Shown here piece after piece: positions 27,075 to 41,100 of a DNA stretch of 64,000 nucleotides. The notes beneath the pieces were generated by a model that saw nothing but the letters and a program-made list of their open reading frames with translations, was not told where the DNA came from and ran no database searches. The translations under genes were made by a program, and so were the position numbers. Positions within the stretch are counted from its first letter, which is position 1, and every line of letters starts with the position of its first letter. Origin of the DNA: Trichuris trichiura (lineage: Eukaryota > Nematoda > Enoplea > Trichinellida > Trichuridae); NCBI GenBank assembly GCA_037903355.1, contig JBAJFE010000038.1, forward strand, positions 1,984,001-2,048,000. The letters run 5' to 3'.

Positions 27075-28620
27075 AACAAAATTAGGGAACAGAAAGTTTG
27101 AAAGAGCTATTGTCGCTACTGGCCCTTGCTGCAACGTTGCTACTAGTTGCTCATCGGTCAGATCGTGCTTATTCAAAGATGAACATTGCAGAATTGTGTG
27201 AGATAGTTCGTGACGAAATGTTGCTGCGTGCTTCCTCCAAGAAGTAGGATTAATGTCTCGAACATAGACATGTCCCTATTTGCCCTAAAGAAAGTTGTCC
27301 CTAACGTGTTGGCTATCCGTTGAGTAATTCACAGACAGCACTCGGTGGTCAGATGCATGAGCAAGCGCCTGTATTGTTTGTTGCAATACGTTATCTCGAC
27401 GATCAACAGGAGCAAGAATAGACCTTTGTGCAAGAGATTATCGCGTCAGTTGTCTGAGCAGAAGGACGAAGACTTGCATCGTTTCTCGCTCCGCGCTGAG
27501 GTTCAAGGGCTGTCGAAGGCACCTTTCTAGGTTAGGCTCCAGGAGCTTTCTGAGTTAGTTGAACGCAAAGATAAATGTCTTTGTGCAGAAGTTGGATGGC
27601 GGCGGCACGTCTATATTTGAAATTCAACGAAATGAATGTGCAGCTACAAGGTGACAAGCTAAACATAAGGACGAAGAATGTTATTAAGGCGTTTCTTTCA
27701 AGGCTCTTATTCTTCCGAAACAATCTATTCCAATGGGAGTCCTACAATTTTCCAAATCTTTTTTAAAGAACGTGACTCAAATGAGTATAGAAGACGTTGA
27801 AGACTACTAGCGTCATTTAGGACTGCTTTGTCGTACAGTTTCAAAAGATCTTCACCATGGTGACTTAAAGTTGACGATTACGGTTCCCCATTCTGATGTC
27901 GAGGATGCACGAATGCATTTGCAGGAAAGATTAAGTTCGAAGGTCAGTGAAGAGTTCCTGGACCAGCAACGTGCAAATTAACCTCGAGCAGTCAGAGTTC
28001 GACTTGACAGGTGTCCATGTTAGCTGATACCGCAGATGAGCTTCCATTGATGCCGACCAACAAAAATTTTCTGCGTTGATGACCACCTATGGTGTTCGAG
28101 CTGGAAGCTTCGCTTTTCATTAAAGCCCCCGTAGAAGGCGGTAATGTCGCTGCTGTCCGTTGCTACGAGTTGCTTTTTGGTCAGATCGTGCTCATTCGAA
28201 GATGAGCGTTGCGGAGTTGTGTGAGATACTTCAAGAATTAAATCGATTAGTTCTGATAAAAGGAGTGTAAGGTTATTGGCAGGTTATACCGTAATGGTGA
28301 TAGCGAAAACATACAAACAAACGGGTTTGCATCTTTTAGTTGCTCGTTGTCGCTCAGTTGTTGCTCTGTCGCCGTCGCGGTAGGTCGGTTGGGAGGTCGC
28401 TCTGACGTCTGACTAGCAAGGCGGGGTCAAAGCTTGACGGCTCAGGATAGAGCTGACAGCTGCTGTCCCGGCCGAAGTTGGTCGGACAGAAGGGCTTGCG
28501 ACTAGGGAGAGCGGCCTGACGGTAAACACGCTTCACGCTGAAGACGGGTCAAAGTAGTACTCAGAAGCTCCGTCAGGGACGTTTATAACAATAAACGTTA
28601 CATGAAAAAACGGATTAAAA
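27075..28620. mobile_element. Decayed mobile-element-like sequence with a direct repeat
   Basis: A segment at about 27110-27210 recurs, diverged, in the same orientation at about 28143-28240. Both contain GTCAGATCGTGC and an ATG followed by codons reading (N/S)(I/V)AELCEI. The region between holds only short, interrupted frames. A GC-rich island (28330-28560) follows. This resembles the start of a gag-like frame repeated in a decayed retroelement, but no diagnostic domain was found. Confidence 0.35.
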
Positions 28621-29155
28621 ACTGTAAACGTTTTTCAAAAAAAAGAAATTAAAAAACTTTACGAAGAGGAAAAGAGAAAAAAGAGGAAAAACATAGAGAA
28701 CAGTTATAATCTCTTGTTTTCAAATCCTTCAAGTATATATGACACATGACAGTAGGCAAGGTACTTTTATTACGGGTAGGGGCAGTAACCTGTTCGGTTT
28801 TCTCTGTACTTTTATTGAGCAAAGCTTACGGGGCTGATAGTGTCCCATGATATAAACCGATTGATATTCTGTGATTGTGTAGTACTGCAATTTATGGGCC
28901 GCAGACCACCAGCGCATGCAGCACTAAACATTTTCCAGGCTAAGTTGTGAAAAGATAACTCGATGAAGTTCTGTGCCGAAACTAAAGGCATTCCCTTGAG
29001 TCAATTCAAGAATTACGGTATTTGTTTGCGTCTAGTTCGTACGGCTTCGTTCATCCAAAGTGCATGGTAACGGGATTAATCCTGAGATGAACGTTACTTG
29101 CTCAACGTGAAAGTATTTACTGCCCAGAAAAAGAAATTAGCACTCAAGTGGTAAG
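28621..29155. other. 3' flank of the TRIP11 golgin gene
   Basis: No exon seen. TTTATT at about 28766 and 28807, read as AATAAA on the - strand, are candidate polyadenylation signals for the golgin gene about 350-390 bp after its stop codon. Confidence 0.3.
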
Positions 29156-32100
29156 CTATTTAGACTCGGAATTCAGCAACTGACGGAGGAAATCGGCCGA
29201 AGAAGAAACAGGGACCGTATGGCCTGCTGCAGGAATATGCTGTTCGGCCACGTTAAAGACAGGCATATCCAACGTAACAGGCGAATCCAGCGAAGTGGCT
29301 GACGTAGAAGCAACTCCGGACGACGGCCCAGCAAACCCAGATGGCCTATTGTCCGTACTTCGACTGGATGAAGTTAATGGCATAGCTTTTATTTCCGGTT
29401 TGGGAGAGCTTTCTGTCTCGAGAAATTTAACAAACTGACCAACCAGCGACTGTTCATTTGAGTGAACAGCAGTTGCCATACTGGGGCTTAAGAAGTTCAA
29501 CCAACCAGAACTTCCTTCCATGGAATTCTTTATACGACTGAATTCCTCTTCGCTAAATCCCAAAACAGAACCAATCAAATGCACTACTTCAGACTTTTTA
29601 GCAGCCGGTGCAGTAAAGTAACCCATCAACAGATTTTTAAGAATATCTCTAAAACAGAGAGCACAGCACATACAGTCAGTAATTTGGGTCTTCCACGGAA
29701 TTACTTGTCAATTTTTCCATCACACACAACCCGCATTTCTTCAATCTGTCTTTCCATCGCCATGATTCTCCTTTCACGATCGACAACTAAAAAAATGAAA
29801 TGATTAAGAAAATTATCGTAGTAATATTCGTTTAGAAAGATAACTGATTACAAGTATGATGAAACAAAGCTACATAGATCCGCTGTGCAGCAGTCCGAGC
29901 AACAGAAATAATCATAATGGCTTAATCAAGAAAATGCGTCTGACGTATTCCCTTGGTTAATTTGCGTATTGCTAATCTTTTTGGAATGCCGCTTCGCTGC
30001 GTAGTGGGAGCAATATGCGAATATTTCGACGCCATGCCAAGGAAACAAAAGGCTGCATTAGAATCACTTACTTAAAAATTAAAAAACCCAAACTGCTTCG
30101 GACGAGCTGACGACAATCTGGGCAATATCAGACGGGTAATCTGGACTTCTAACATTCGCTCCAGAAATTACACGCTGATATTACCGAGCATGCCGCTGTC
30201 AACAGAATCAAATCTTCGCCACCTACTATGCAACGTCGTCGATACTAGAAGTAAAGCTATTGGACGCGAAAGGGATGACATTACACACTGCTTTATAAAC
30301 AGGAAATGAAACAACATAAAGCAAACATACGAACCTTCTGACTCAAGGCTTGCCATTCGTTCATCTTTGGAAGCAAGAACAGAGTCCACATTGCACAAAC
30401 GTTGAAGGGCGTTGCTCTGTTGACTTATCTGTTCCTGCGGAGAGAGAACACGTGAACTGCAAAGGAAAGAAGAGAAAGTCTTTAGGTGTCTCACTTCGAG
30501 AACTTGATTCACCGCCTTTGCATCGCTCACTTGGGTACGGAGGTCATCAATTTCTTCCGTGAACTTTTTCACCATTTGCTGTTGCGAAGTCGCTTTCTCT
30601 AAGCAAGTAACACCTTTCACTTTTGTACTAGTCAGACAGCATTGCTGCACCATAGATTTGCACTTTTTAAGTATCGTATTACTTTAACACGAGCTAACCT
30701 AAGCTCTTAGCGCAGACCAGGAACAAATCTTTCCTTTTATGCATTATTTTACATTTACTAACAGATTTTAAACAGCTAAGCATGGTGAAGTTAAAATACC
30801 GTTTATTCATAAAGGCGACTGAAAGTAGACGAACTCTTACGCGTACGATCTCTAAAAAAATTAGTCCTGACCACTAAAAGTTGAACTGGAGTTTAGAAAG
30901 ATCTGGTCTTGCCGCTTTTGCGCCCCACTTTCTGAGAAATGCAGTCTTTATCGTAACAAATATGCAGCTATCCTCTTTTGCCCTTGTCTAAACCTAAGCC
31001 AAAGTATAAACTATATGTTTACGAGTAGACTTATGTAGGGGAAGAACCAAATAGCCAGCAAACTTACAGAACGGCGGTGGCGCGCATAACCTGCAAGACA
31101 AGAGAGACCTTGTGTCTGTATGGAAACAGGACTTTCGACAAAAAGTAGGCTGACCTGTCTTGTTTATCAATTCAGACTTGGAGAGATAGCTGCAACTGAT
31201 TATTATTTATAGACTAAGTTCCGACATATAAACGTCAGTGGACAACACAAACATTTGGACGGAATGTTCACAAGGCCAGTCTACTTCAAACGTAGAGCAC
31301 AGTAATGAACTGTTTCTTTGCAAACAATATATGAGAAATCGACGCGCGCATAAAACACCATCGCAACGTTTAAAAATGGATTCCACAACGACATGCACCT
31401 TCCTACGGAGAGAAAATTTGGGCATTGGTTAAGATGAATTAAATGAACATCCCGATCAAATGGGCAATTTATGACCAATAGTTTATTAGAGATTTTGTAT
31501 GAGTAATGTTTCCGCTACCATGAATTTATACAATGAAATCTCGTTTACATGGACTCACGGAATAGAACATAGGTCCTCAAAGTGAGCAATATCGCCCTCT
31601 GGGGGCGATGAGAGAGCATAGGAGGGCGATGGGAACCCCGTGCGGGGGCGTTGGGAATCACATAAGAGGTACTCTGGGAAAATTATCTATAGCGCGGGAG
31701 GGTTATCAGAGAGACCGGCCGAAGAGTGCTGACTGTTCACACAGGCGACGGCACACCTTTACATCTTATCATTGCTATTCACGTTGACAAAATACTGGTG
31801 CAGCAAAGCGTTATTGGTCTCGAAAGATTTCATTCCCTTTGAGCCCAATCTTATTATTGTGAATCGGCAAACTTATATTTTGAATTTCTAATTCGCATCA
31901 AGGTTTTCCTTGTCTATGCGCTTTCAGTTTTTCCCAGGGAAAGTATGTCAAATGATTGAAAAGTGTTCTGATGCGGTTGAATCATCAGAACAGGCAGATT
32001 CCTTTTCGGTTTTGTTACTCACTATGGTCATGAGCAAGCGTGGTTGGCTCAGTCATTCGCTGAACTCTTTCTTGACTAAATAAGAGGTATATTCAAAAAG

Positions 32101-35100
32101 TCCCGGAAAGACGGTGCAGTGTCTAACAGGACGCCAATGGACGGGAAAAAACATGTTTAATCCTATTTCCGTTATCCTCAGACTTGTACGGAGAGGTAGC
32201 CTTATCCGACGTTGCGCCAGTGTGGTACATGCTGCTCCTAAATTAATCGTTTTTCTCGTCATATGGAAAATCTTCGTTTTGAGGTCAGAGCTAATATTAA
32301 GTTCCTATCAAAGCTTGGTTGGCAGCCGAGGAGGATTATTCAATCCTTGCAGCAAGTTTACGGAAGCAGTGCACCATCTAAATCGGTCGTCTATGAGTGG
32401 ATAAGGCGTTTCAAAGAGGGCAGAGAGGTCATCGAAGACGACCGCAGCAGAAGTCTTTTCTGCAAAATTTTCGCATGAATAATGGTATTACAAAACTTTT
32501 CCCACTGGGGGCGATGAAGCGAAAAAAGTCTGAGAATTTGTGGAGTAAAACAATAAGCATACCGTACAAAGAAATGGCTATGAAGTTGCCGGCAGGCAAT
32601 CCCTTGAAATACGTTGTATTTCTTTTCCAACACGCTAATTAGAAGCGCTGGCGTTATCTTACGTCTTACTTGTGTTAGTATGCAGTATTTGCGCCTGAGT
32701 AGCCGCCTGCCTTTCCTTCGAGTAATTCAGCCTTTCGATATTTAAATGAGATTTTCAAATGGTCTCAAGACAAAAAATAACGCGATCTGCACGGTTTTCT
32801 TTGCTTAAAAGTATCCGCGATCTCGCAGCCATGAAACGCATAAGTGTGTATAAGCAAAAACTAATGATTGAATCTTAAAAAAAATTTAACTTTTATTTAC
32901 CCCAAGCTTAACAGGAACTTGGCAGTTACACGTAGTCCTAGTTTTTCTTCAAAGAATATAACTCGAATATAAACCAAAGAAAAATGTTAAGTAAAACTCT
33001 CGATCATAAGAACTTTTCGTTAAACAGGTTAGGGCCAAAACCCCGAAAGTCGAAAATCCCGAATGGGCCGAAATCTTGATAGATCAAAATCCAGAACAGA
33101 TCGAAGATACACCGCAAAGTTTGGCCTTATGGCGGCTCTGCGTTCGCATCGTCTAGATAAGGAATCTATTTGTGTAGAGGCGCTATTATACTAACCTTGT
33201 TCGAAGTTACTGATCTAAAAAATAAGACCAACATATTAACGCTTCTACTCGAATACATTCCTTGTTTAGAAGATGCCAATGCACAACTGCCACAAGGTCG
33301 AACTTTACAGCGCATTTTCAACCTGTTCAGGATTTTTGACCGCCACGGTCAGTTAACATACACCACCCTCGGGCAAATACTGTCCACATAACCCAGGTTG
33401 CATTATACTTTTACTACTGGAAATTATTAACACTCAATCAGCTGCTGCTACTTTCCAAGCGGGCATCGTGTCATCCGAAGGATACTGCAACAAATCTCTG
33501 TGCAACTAGAAGTTCAAATAATAAACGACATTATATAATTAATTTCATTTTTTTAAAAAGGTATGACAGAACCATTTTTATTAAGCATGCACATTGACAG
33601 TTGCCCACATCGTCTTTTTTATTTGGCGAAGCTTTGAAGAAAGTAAAACTACAGTAAACGTTCAACAATGATGCGCGCGAAGCATACAACGAAAGATTCC
33701 GAACAAGACCCAAACTTTTGCCTGTCGACCACAAGCAGCGATAGAAGGATGTACCACAAATCACTTATCTCCTAGTAACTCGTTTTGTTTGCCCAATTAC
33801 GAGTTCTTCTTAATTTCGACGTTTCATTTTATTGCTCTTTATATTTTATTCATCTCTCGCTTTATCATTATTTTATCTTTAATTGGTCATCATATTTTTA
33901 AATTCCATTTGTTTTCGTCGTGGTATTGTCACTACATTTTTTTCGTTCCAGTTTACTTGTTTTATTATCTTGTAGGAAGTCATTATTCATTTATTTCCTT
34001 CACTCCTTTTTTAATATTTGACTACCTACACTATTTTCCTTACATTTCTGTCAACCTCATTTTGATATTCAGGTAGTTTGGCGTTGGATCCTAATGGAAG
34101 ACTACATCCTTTAAAGTGCTAGTTCATTTCGTTTGTTACTATCTTTCACTTATTCATCATTGTTGATTCAGCAAAAATGGCGAGGTTCAACTTACCGTGA
34201 CGCTCTGCCAAATAAAAGAGATCAAACAATGACCAATAGTCAACCGGTCTGTCCGCATAACTCATAGCACATAAGCTGCGTATTTCTGGAGAAACCTTCT
34301 GATGGAAGGAACGCCCCACAGAGAAGTAAATCGCCGAATTTTTCAATACAAAGCTTTTCTGCTTAGATGAAATAATCTTTCATGAAAACTACTTCAACAG
34401 CCGACATATGCTGAGGAATGCTTTCGAAACTGGACTTACGATTACGTCGAAGGTTATATGGCAAAAAAAGGGGACTATTGAAAACGGACGCTAAGTTGAT
34501 TGAGATAGTTGCCATTAAATGCTACGGTAAAGCGGTTCAAAAATAGCCGCTTGCAGGAAGCTATCAGTATTAGCTGAGAGGACGGAAAGAAGAGCAAAAA
34601 ATGAACCTACCTTCTTGGAAAGTCACTAATACGTTTTGGAGGTTGTGCAAGGACTGCTGGGATCGATCTAATTCGCTTTGTAACATTTTCCGTTGCATGT
34701 CGGCCGAGTCGCGTTCTTCAATCGCCAGAACCAACTTTCCATGCAGTCCAGCGAATTCGGCAGCCGCTTTTTCGCTGCAACTTTTAAGCCGTTAATGGAA
34801 ATTCTAACCGGCTCAAGCTGATTTAGTAGTTCACCTGGTCACCTGGACCATTTCGGTTAGCTCGGTCACGCGGTTTTCCGCTTCATGCAAACGGCTGCGC
34901 AAATTGGTCTCTCGGTCCTCCGCCTTGCAAGCTTCTTGGTTGTAATTTATTTCTATTTCCATAAGGTGAGATTTCAGCCGTTCGACTTCAACTACCGCGC
35001 GACTCCGAGCTGTTTCCAACGCCGGAACCTGGAAACATTACAAACTGACGTGAAAGAATAACGGAGAAAACAAATTACTTTATTTCGTAGCTCCTCGCAC

Positions 35101-38100
35101 TGAGCATGCTGCGCCTGCAAGGAGGCAATGAATTCGTCCTTGGACCGTAGTTGCTCCTCAAAGGCTAACGATTGCCCTTCCAGTGACTTGACTTCGGCAT
35201 TTAGACGATCTAACTGAGCCTGCATTTCTGCCACCTTTGGGTCGTTCGAGTTAACGCTTTGTTTAAGTGTTTCTACAGCTAATTTTATCCGGCCCTCTTC
35301 GAGTTCTGGTTCTTGGTCGTCAAATAAAATTTTCGCGATTTCTTGCAACTCCGTTTGATATGCGGCACTTCTTCTATAGTGTTCGTTTATAGCAGCAATC
35401 AGCTGCTCCCTATCGGCGTACATGGTGACAAGATGGGTTTCAAGGTCTGTCACTTTTGATTCCATTTTTTCTTTCTCGACTTCTACGTTCTCGAGAAAAG
35501 ACAAACGAATAGATAATTTTTCACAGTCGTCTTTAAGCATCTTCAGCTCACGATCCTTTTCAGTCATAATGGTCGAACTCTTCGAACCTGATTCACGTTC
35601 CCGTTCCAACTGTTCAGTCAGGGTGGCCAATCCAGCTTGCAGATCAGAAATCTTGGCATTGTATTTCTCAGAAAGCAAGTCTTTCTCCTGTTCCGCCGAA
35701 CGAATAGCTTCCTTCCAAGATTCGCGATAGGTCTTTTCATTTTTTTTGGCCAAGTCTAACTGCTCGCGAAGGTGCCTCATTTGACTCTCCCATGCTGCCA
35801 TTTCCTCGTTTAATGAATTATCTGCGTCAATAGAAGAAACTTGGTCAGATTGGACAGGAGCCGTAAAACACTCCGATCCGTCCTCCTCGACTATATCATG
35901 AACGATTGGAACATCTGGCTTGGCTATTGACTCATTCAAACCACTCCTCACCTCGAGCATACTCATGGCATCTTCCTGAAACGTTTTAGGTCGATAGACG
36001 ATGGGGCCAACTGATTTGGCACGCTTCCTCCCGGTGTAAGTTATTGCAGGCTTTGCTGGGAATACATAATGTTCAGATTTTGCCGAGGCAATCCGGTCAT
36101 GAGGGTACTCAATGGCTTTTCGATTAACGTAAGGATATGAATCAATAGATTCAATGTTACTGGACGTAACACCACCAACGTAGTAACGATAACGCCCAAG
36201 CAAATGCATAGTCCTTTGCAACTGCTTAAATCCTGACTCTACCGACTGGCGAAGGAACGATATGACGGTGCTTTGGTAGGCGGACAAATCCTCAGCGCTT
36301 TTTAACTTGGCCGCTAGGAAATGATTTTTCTCGTTTAGTTCTTCAATAGCTTTCGCCTGACTCTGCAGCAAAGTTGGGCTTTCTCCAAACTCATCACTAG
36401 GTGGAGCAGAGAATGAGCCAGTAGTAGTGGAAGCACTGTGCAAGGTTTTCATATCGACAGAACAGACTTCGCCATTATTATCCGGCGACCTGGGCATCAA
36501 CCATTGCCATGAGGTCGACTCGTCCTCTCGACGAAAGGTCTCTTCTCCCATTTCGCTAAGATACTTGGCTATTTCAAGCTCTTTGGACTCGGATATGCCG
36601 AGCTTTTTGCATAAATTATGAACAAGCTGCTGTGTATCTAGCCGAAATGCTTCAGCTACACCTTGCATTCCGGATAGGTCGTTGCGCACGTCATCTTCAA
36701 ACCTATGCATTTCTAGCCGCTTGATTTTTTCCGTAAGGTCACTTATGATATTTTCATATTCTTCAATAGTACGGCCGCTATCGCGCAGTTCTTTTCTAGG
36801 TTGAGAGCCGAACGAATCGCAAATCTGATTGGCTGTTTCAGTGTCACTGAATGCTTCAATAATCTTTTCACTTTTCAACTCATTCTTCAACTGTTCTGCT
36901 TCTTCACATAAGGCTTCCACTAAGGGTCGGACACTCGACCTTTGCTCCTCGAACATATGGCTCACACGTCTGCACTCAGATAACAGTTTTTTCATCACTT
37001 GCAATTGAGTTTCCGGATCCAGGTTCGAAATTGCGGTACAAAAGTCTGCGTCACTGATTGCAGTGATAGTACTTCCAGCCTTCAGTTTCCAGAAAGACAC
37101 CTTTTCCAACAATTCAATGTTTTGTTCTCGCAGCCAATCGCATGTCTTTGCCAGAGCTTCTTTACTCTTAAAAACAAGGACCTCAGAACGGCTGCTAGTA
37201 CTGGCCATGCGAAAAATACTCTCTCCCTTCACTAGACGCAAACTATACAGAAACGTAAAGAACCTGATTCTGCTACCGGAAAGAAATGCTCAGCAGGACT
37301 GATACAACACGAATATTAACAAGAAACTTGTACCCAGTTACAAGTCGCGTTTTCATCGAAATAACGTTGCCCTTTCTTGAAGGGCCGTACACTACAATTT
37401 AAAGGATTTTTGAAAAAGTTTAAGCGGAGTCAGAACTTAAACTTGTCCTTTTGAAGTCTTTACTCCAAGTTGGAAAAGAACGTCCATAATAGCCTTTACA
37501 AAGGATATCCATAAAAGTAGAATTAGCTCGGTTACTCACCGAAAGCAGTTGGTTTATCGCCTCTTGGTGTTCTCGATCCAATTCCTCCAAAGCTTGATCG
37601 CGTTCCTGTTGAATGGTTTGTATCTGTTCGCGCCAATCAGTATCACAAACTTCATCCGTCGCACTTTCAGTGCTCTTCCTTTCACGCCGAACTGAAATAA
37701 AAACCGTATAATAAGCGAACGCCGCGAAGAAACATTGAGAAAGCTGTACCGTCTCCTTCAGCTGTTAGATCAAAACATTCTGTGCCTGAAGACCTGCGAG
37801 ATTGCTTTTCGCATTCTTCATCCCAATTTGCGGCATATCCTAAGCTCAACGTTACAAGAACAAACACAGGAAATATTCTTACCCCAATCGTCTGTCCAAC
37901 AATTATCTTCTGGAACTTTTCCCGTACTTGAAAGTTCACGAACTGCATGATGCTTCTGCGCGTGTGCGAGCTGCCGATTGGATTCAGACAAAATTCTGAT
38001 CTCCTCCAAATGCCGTTGATCTCGTTCCTGTAGCACCTGTAAAACTTTGTCCAAAACGTAGTCGAAACTGGAGGGAAGTGCGTCCTTACTTGCAGTTCAC

Positions 38101-41100
38101 GTCGAAGTCTATCGATTTCATCCTTCTTTTCGCACAAATCCCTTTCGTCTAACTATAAAAGAAGGTTCTGGTACGTTACGAAGTTCACGGGAGTAAATAT
38201 ATATATAGTAAAAATCCCGAAGTTGACCACTCCTATACGGTGACCACCTCCCTAGGTTGACCGAGATTTGGCCAGTTGATTTGTCCGCACGTTAGCCGAG
38301 CCACATATACCCACTTCCTATATGTTGGCCAGTTTTCCTAAATCCGTTGGGTGGTCAACTTACAGGGGTTTTACCGTATACATATGTATACATATACAGT
38401 CGGCTCTCGTTATCCGCGGGTTCTACACAACGCGGCTTGTACTGCGTGAAATAGTGACGTCATCTTTTACACACCAGTATACGAGATAAAGCCTAGAACA
38501 GTTAGTGGTTGCTGGAAGCGTCTGTGGAGAGGACGCAGTCAGCGAATGCGAGGACTCAGGTGCCATCGATGAGGAGGTCATGGACGTAGTGAATATTGCC
38601 AAGGAGTTGGGAAGGGAGGGTTTCTCCGACATGATGGAAGACGATATCAGGGAGCACACGGAAGACTGTGGAAAACCGTTCACCAACGAGGAACTCGAGG
38701 AACTATGCAACCAGCTACTGGCAACAACGACGACGTTATGGAAGATATAGATGCCTAAACACCCTCGAATTGGACGCTGAAAAAGCATGCCAGTATTTTC
38801 CGGAAAGTGCAGGTCCTAAAGGATACGATTGCTGAATACGATCTATCCGTGAAATGTGGCATCATGGTTACACGAGGAATAACGGCTTCGTTGAAACCGC
38901 TACAAGACATTCGATGAAGCGAAGAAAGGGGAGAGATAGATACCTATAACAATGTTTTTAAATAAAGCTCCAGCAGCTGCGGAGTTTAACATTTTAAGGT
39001 GAGAAGTTTCGCTACCAAGAAGTTCAAGAAACCGTAGGACTGGCCGGTTTCCAGGGGAACTTCGCCTACCTACATAAAGTGGGTAAATTGATTCCTGATG
39101 CGCCAAACGCTTCTGTCGTAGATGTTTTGCTCCATGTTGATGTGTTCTGTGTAATGTTCACTATTTCTGCTTAAGCGTGCCTGTGTTTTATATTTACCCT
39201 GCTCTGTACCCATTCCGCGCACCAGTACATCGCTTAGCTCATTAAAGCAAGGCGATTCCCATTAGTTTGGAGAAAGAGAATCTTATTTTCACCCTTTCTT
39301 GTATCTAACAGCCTGCACTCTGATGGCTAACCCCATTGGACAAGCGCCTAAGCCATATACATACATATATATATATATATATATGCGTTTTGGTGGGCTG
39401 TTGAACGATCATTGAAAAAGTAAAGGTTAACCAAGAAGAGAGACGGAGTGTCTTTTAACAGGCTTGGTCGTTTTATAGTTGGTCTTCTCGTTTACGGGTT
39501 TGGCCTGTTTGATGTATTTGTAAATAAACTTCAAAGTGCCCTACCAACGAATAGATGAGCAAATTGTTAGAGAAAATACAGAACAAACTCTATACCGTAC
39601 GTTTCGAAACTACTCTTATTCCGTTGTCAACAGTGTAAGGGAAGGACGATTCTGCTGCTGCTGTTGACGACGGAACAAGAGCAGTTCCCAAACGTACGGT
39701 ATGGAATTTGTTCTGTATTTTCTCTAACATTTTGCTCATCCATTCGTTGGTACGGCACTTTGAAATTTATTTACAGATACAATAAATAAGGCAAACCCGT
39801 GAACCCAAAAACCAACTATGAAATAGCCAAGAAGAGATTGGATTGTAGACGTTTCAGGTCATGCAGTGTTTTATTTGTTTGTACCTTACAGTCTTGGCTT
39901 ACTACTACAAATGTAGTAGCAAACCAAGACTGTAAGGTACAAACAAATAAAACACTGCATGACCTGAAACGTCTACAATGCCTAATTCATCTTTTACCAA
40001 TTTATTTCTCCAAACGCCGTGAAAATCATTGAAGCGTTAATTTTCAGAGCTATTAATCGGTTGACCAAAGGCTGCCTAGCAATTTACTGCGCACCATTGG
40101 CATCAAACGCAATATGCGTAACGAGGTTGCATTCATCCACTTATCTTTCTACGACTTGCAAGAAAAATAATTCGCAAAATTCTTGAAGTAATGTTTATCG
40201 ACCAACCGGAAAAGCCAGCCTAATATTGCGTGTTCAGTTTGTAGACCGTTCAACGTAACAAAAGGAGATTCGAAGTCAGCCTCGATAGGAATGTCAGTTT
40301 CACCGGTTAAAAATAGGGCTCGCATTTCCGATCTTAACAGCTACAATTGCCTAACGTAGTTAAAGAACGAAGTCACTCAGAAAAACTATACCTCCAAGTG
40401 GTACCAGCTGGCACTTTTCTGCTTAGTCCGTTTAATTGAACAGCTCAACGACGACAATAAATTACGCTTTTCCTGTCTTAAACAGGTAACCGTTTTATCG
40501 AGAATATCGAATATGAACACAGCTTGACGGGCTAAAAACTAACTACCAGTAGAGTCAAACACTATTCGCAATGCTTGCGCATCGTTCAGAAATTCGTAAC
40601 AACTAATAACGATAGATTTCGCAAGTTTTTTAGAAGGTTAAAAACGTTCAAACGAGCCAACCGTACTCTTTGATGTGACTGAACTAAAAAATCTTCCTAT
40701 CCGAAGGCTGTGCACTACCATTCACAGATACCTAAATTAAACTGACTGGCCGAGAAACAAGAGACTACAACAAAAGATCAGTTCTATAAGCGATTCCAAA
40801 TGAGAAAGATTTGCCTTATTAGGCAAAATTCGAGCTGGTTATACAATCACACTTAAGCTTTGTCTACCTGCTCGTTGGTGTGACTCAAACTAGCAAATTA
40901 TTTACAAGAAATCAAGTGATAAAAAGACAGTCGTTTCCTGCCACTTAGTCATACTTGATTACGTCTGTCTGAAGTAAACACACTGCGCTAACGACCCTGG
41001 CTAACTACAAACATGGACGTAGGCATTACGTCCGACTTAAAGCTGTTTGCTTCAAAGCGGCTTGGCAAATTGGCTGCCTTTACGTGTGATGAACAAATGT

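Noticed and set aside
33789..34076. A 95-codon + strand frame that looks like a multi-pass membrane protein.
   Set aside because: The hydrophobicity comes from a T-rich low-complexity tract; no splice sites or family match.
34146..34346. An extra coding exon of the golgin.
   Set aside because: Exon 11 joins exon 12 in phase and in line with GMAP-210 (TFQEEKA), leaving no room for it; the content is not coiled coil.
39358..39385. A possible tandem repeat or regulatory AT tract.
   Set aside because: A simple TA microsatellite at the broken end of the Tigger-like copy; nothing further to claim.
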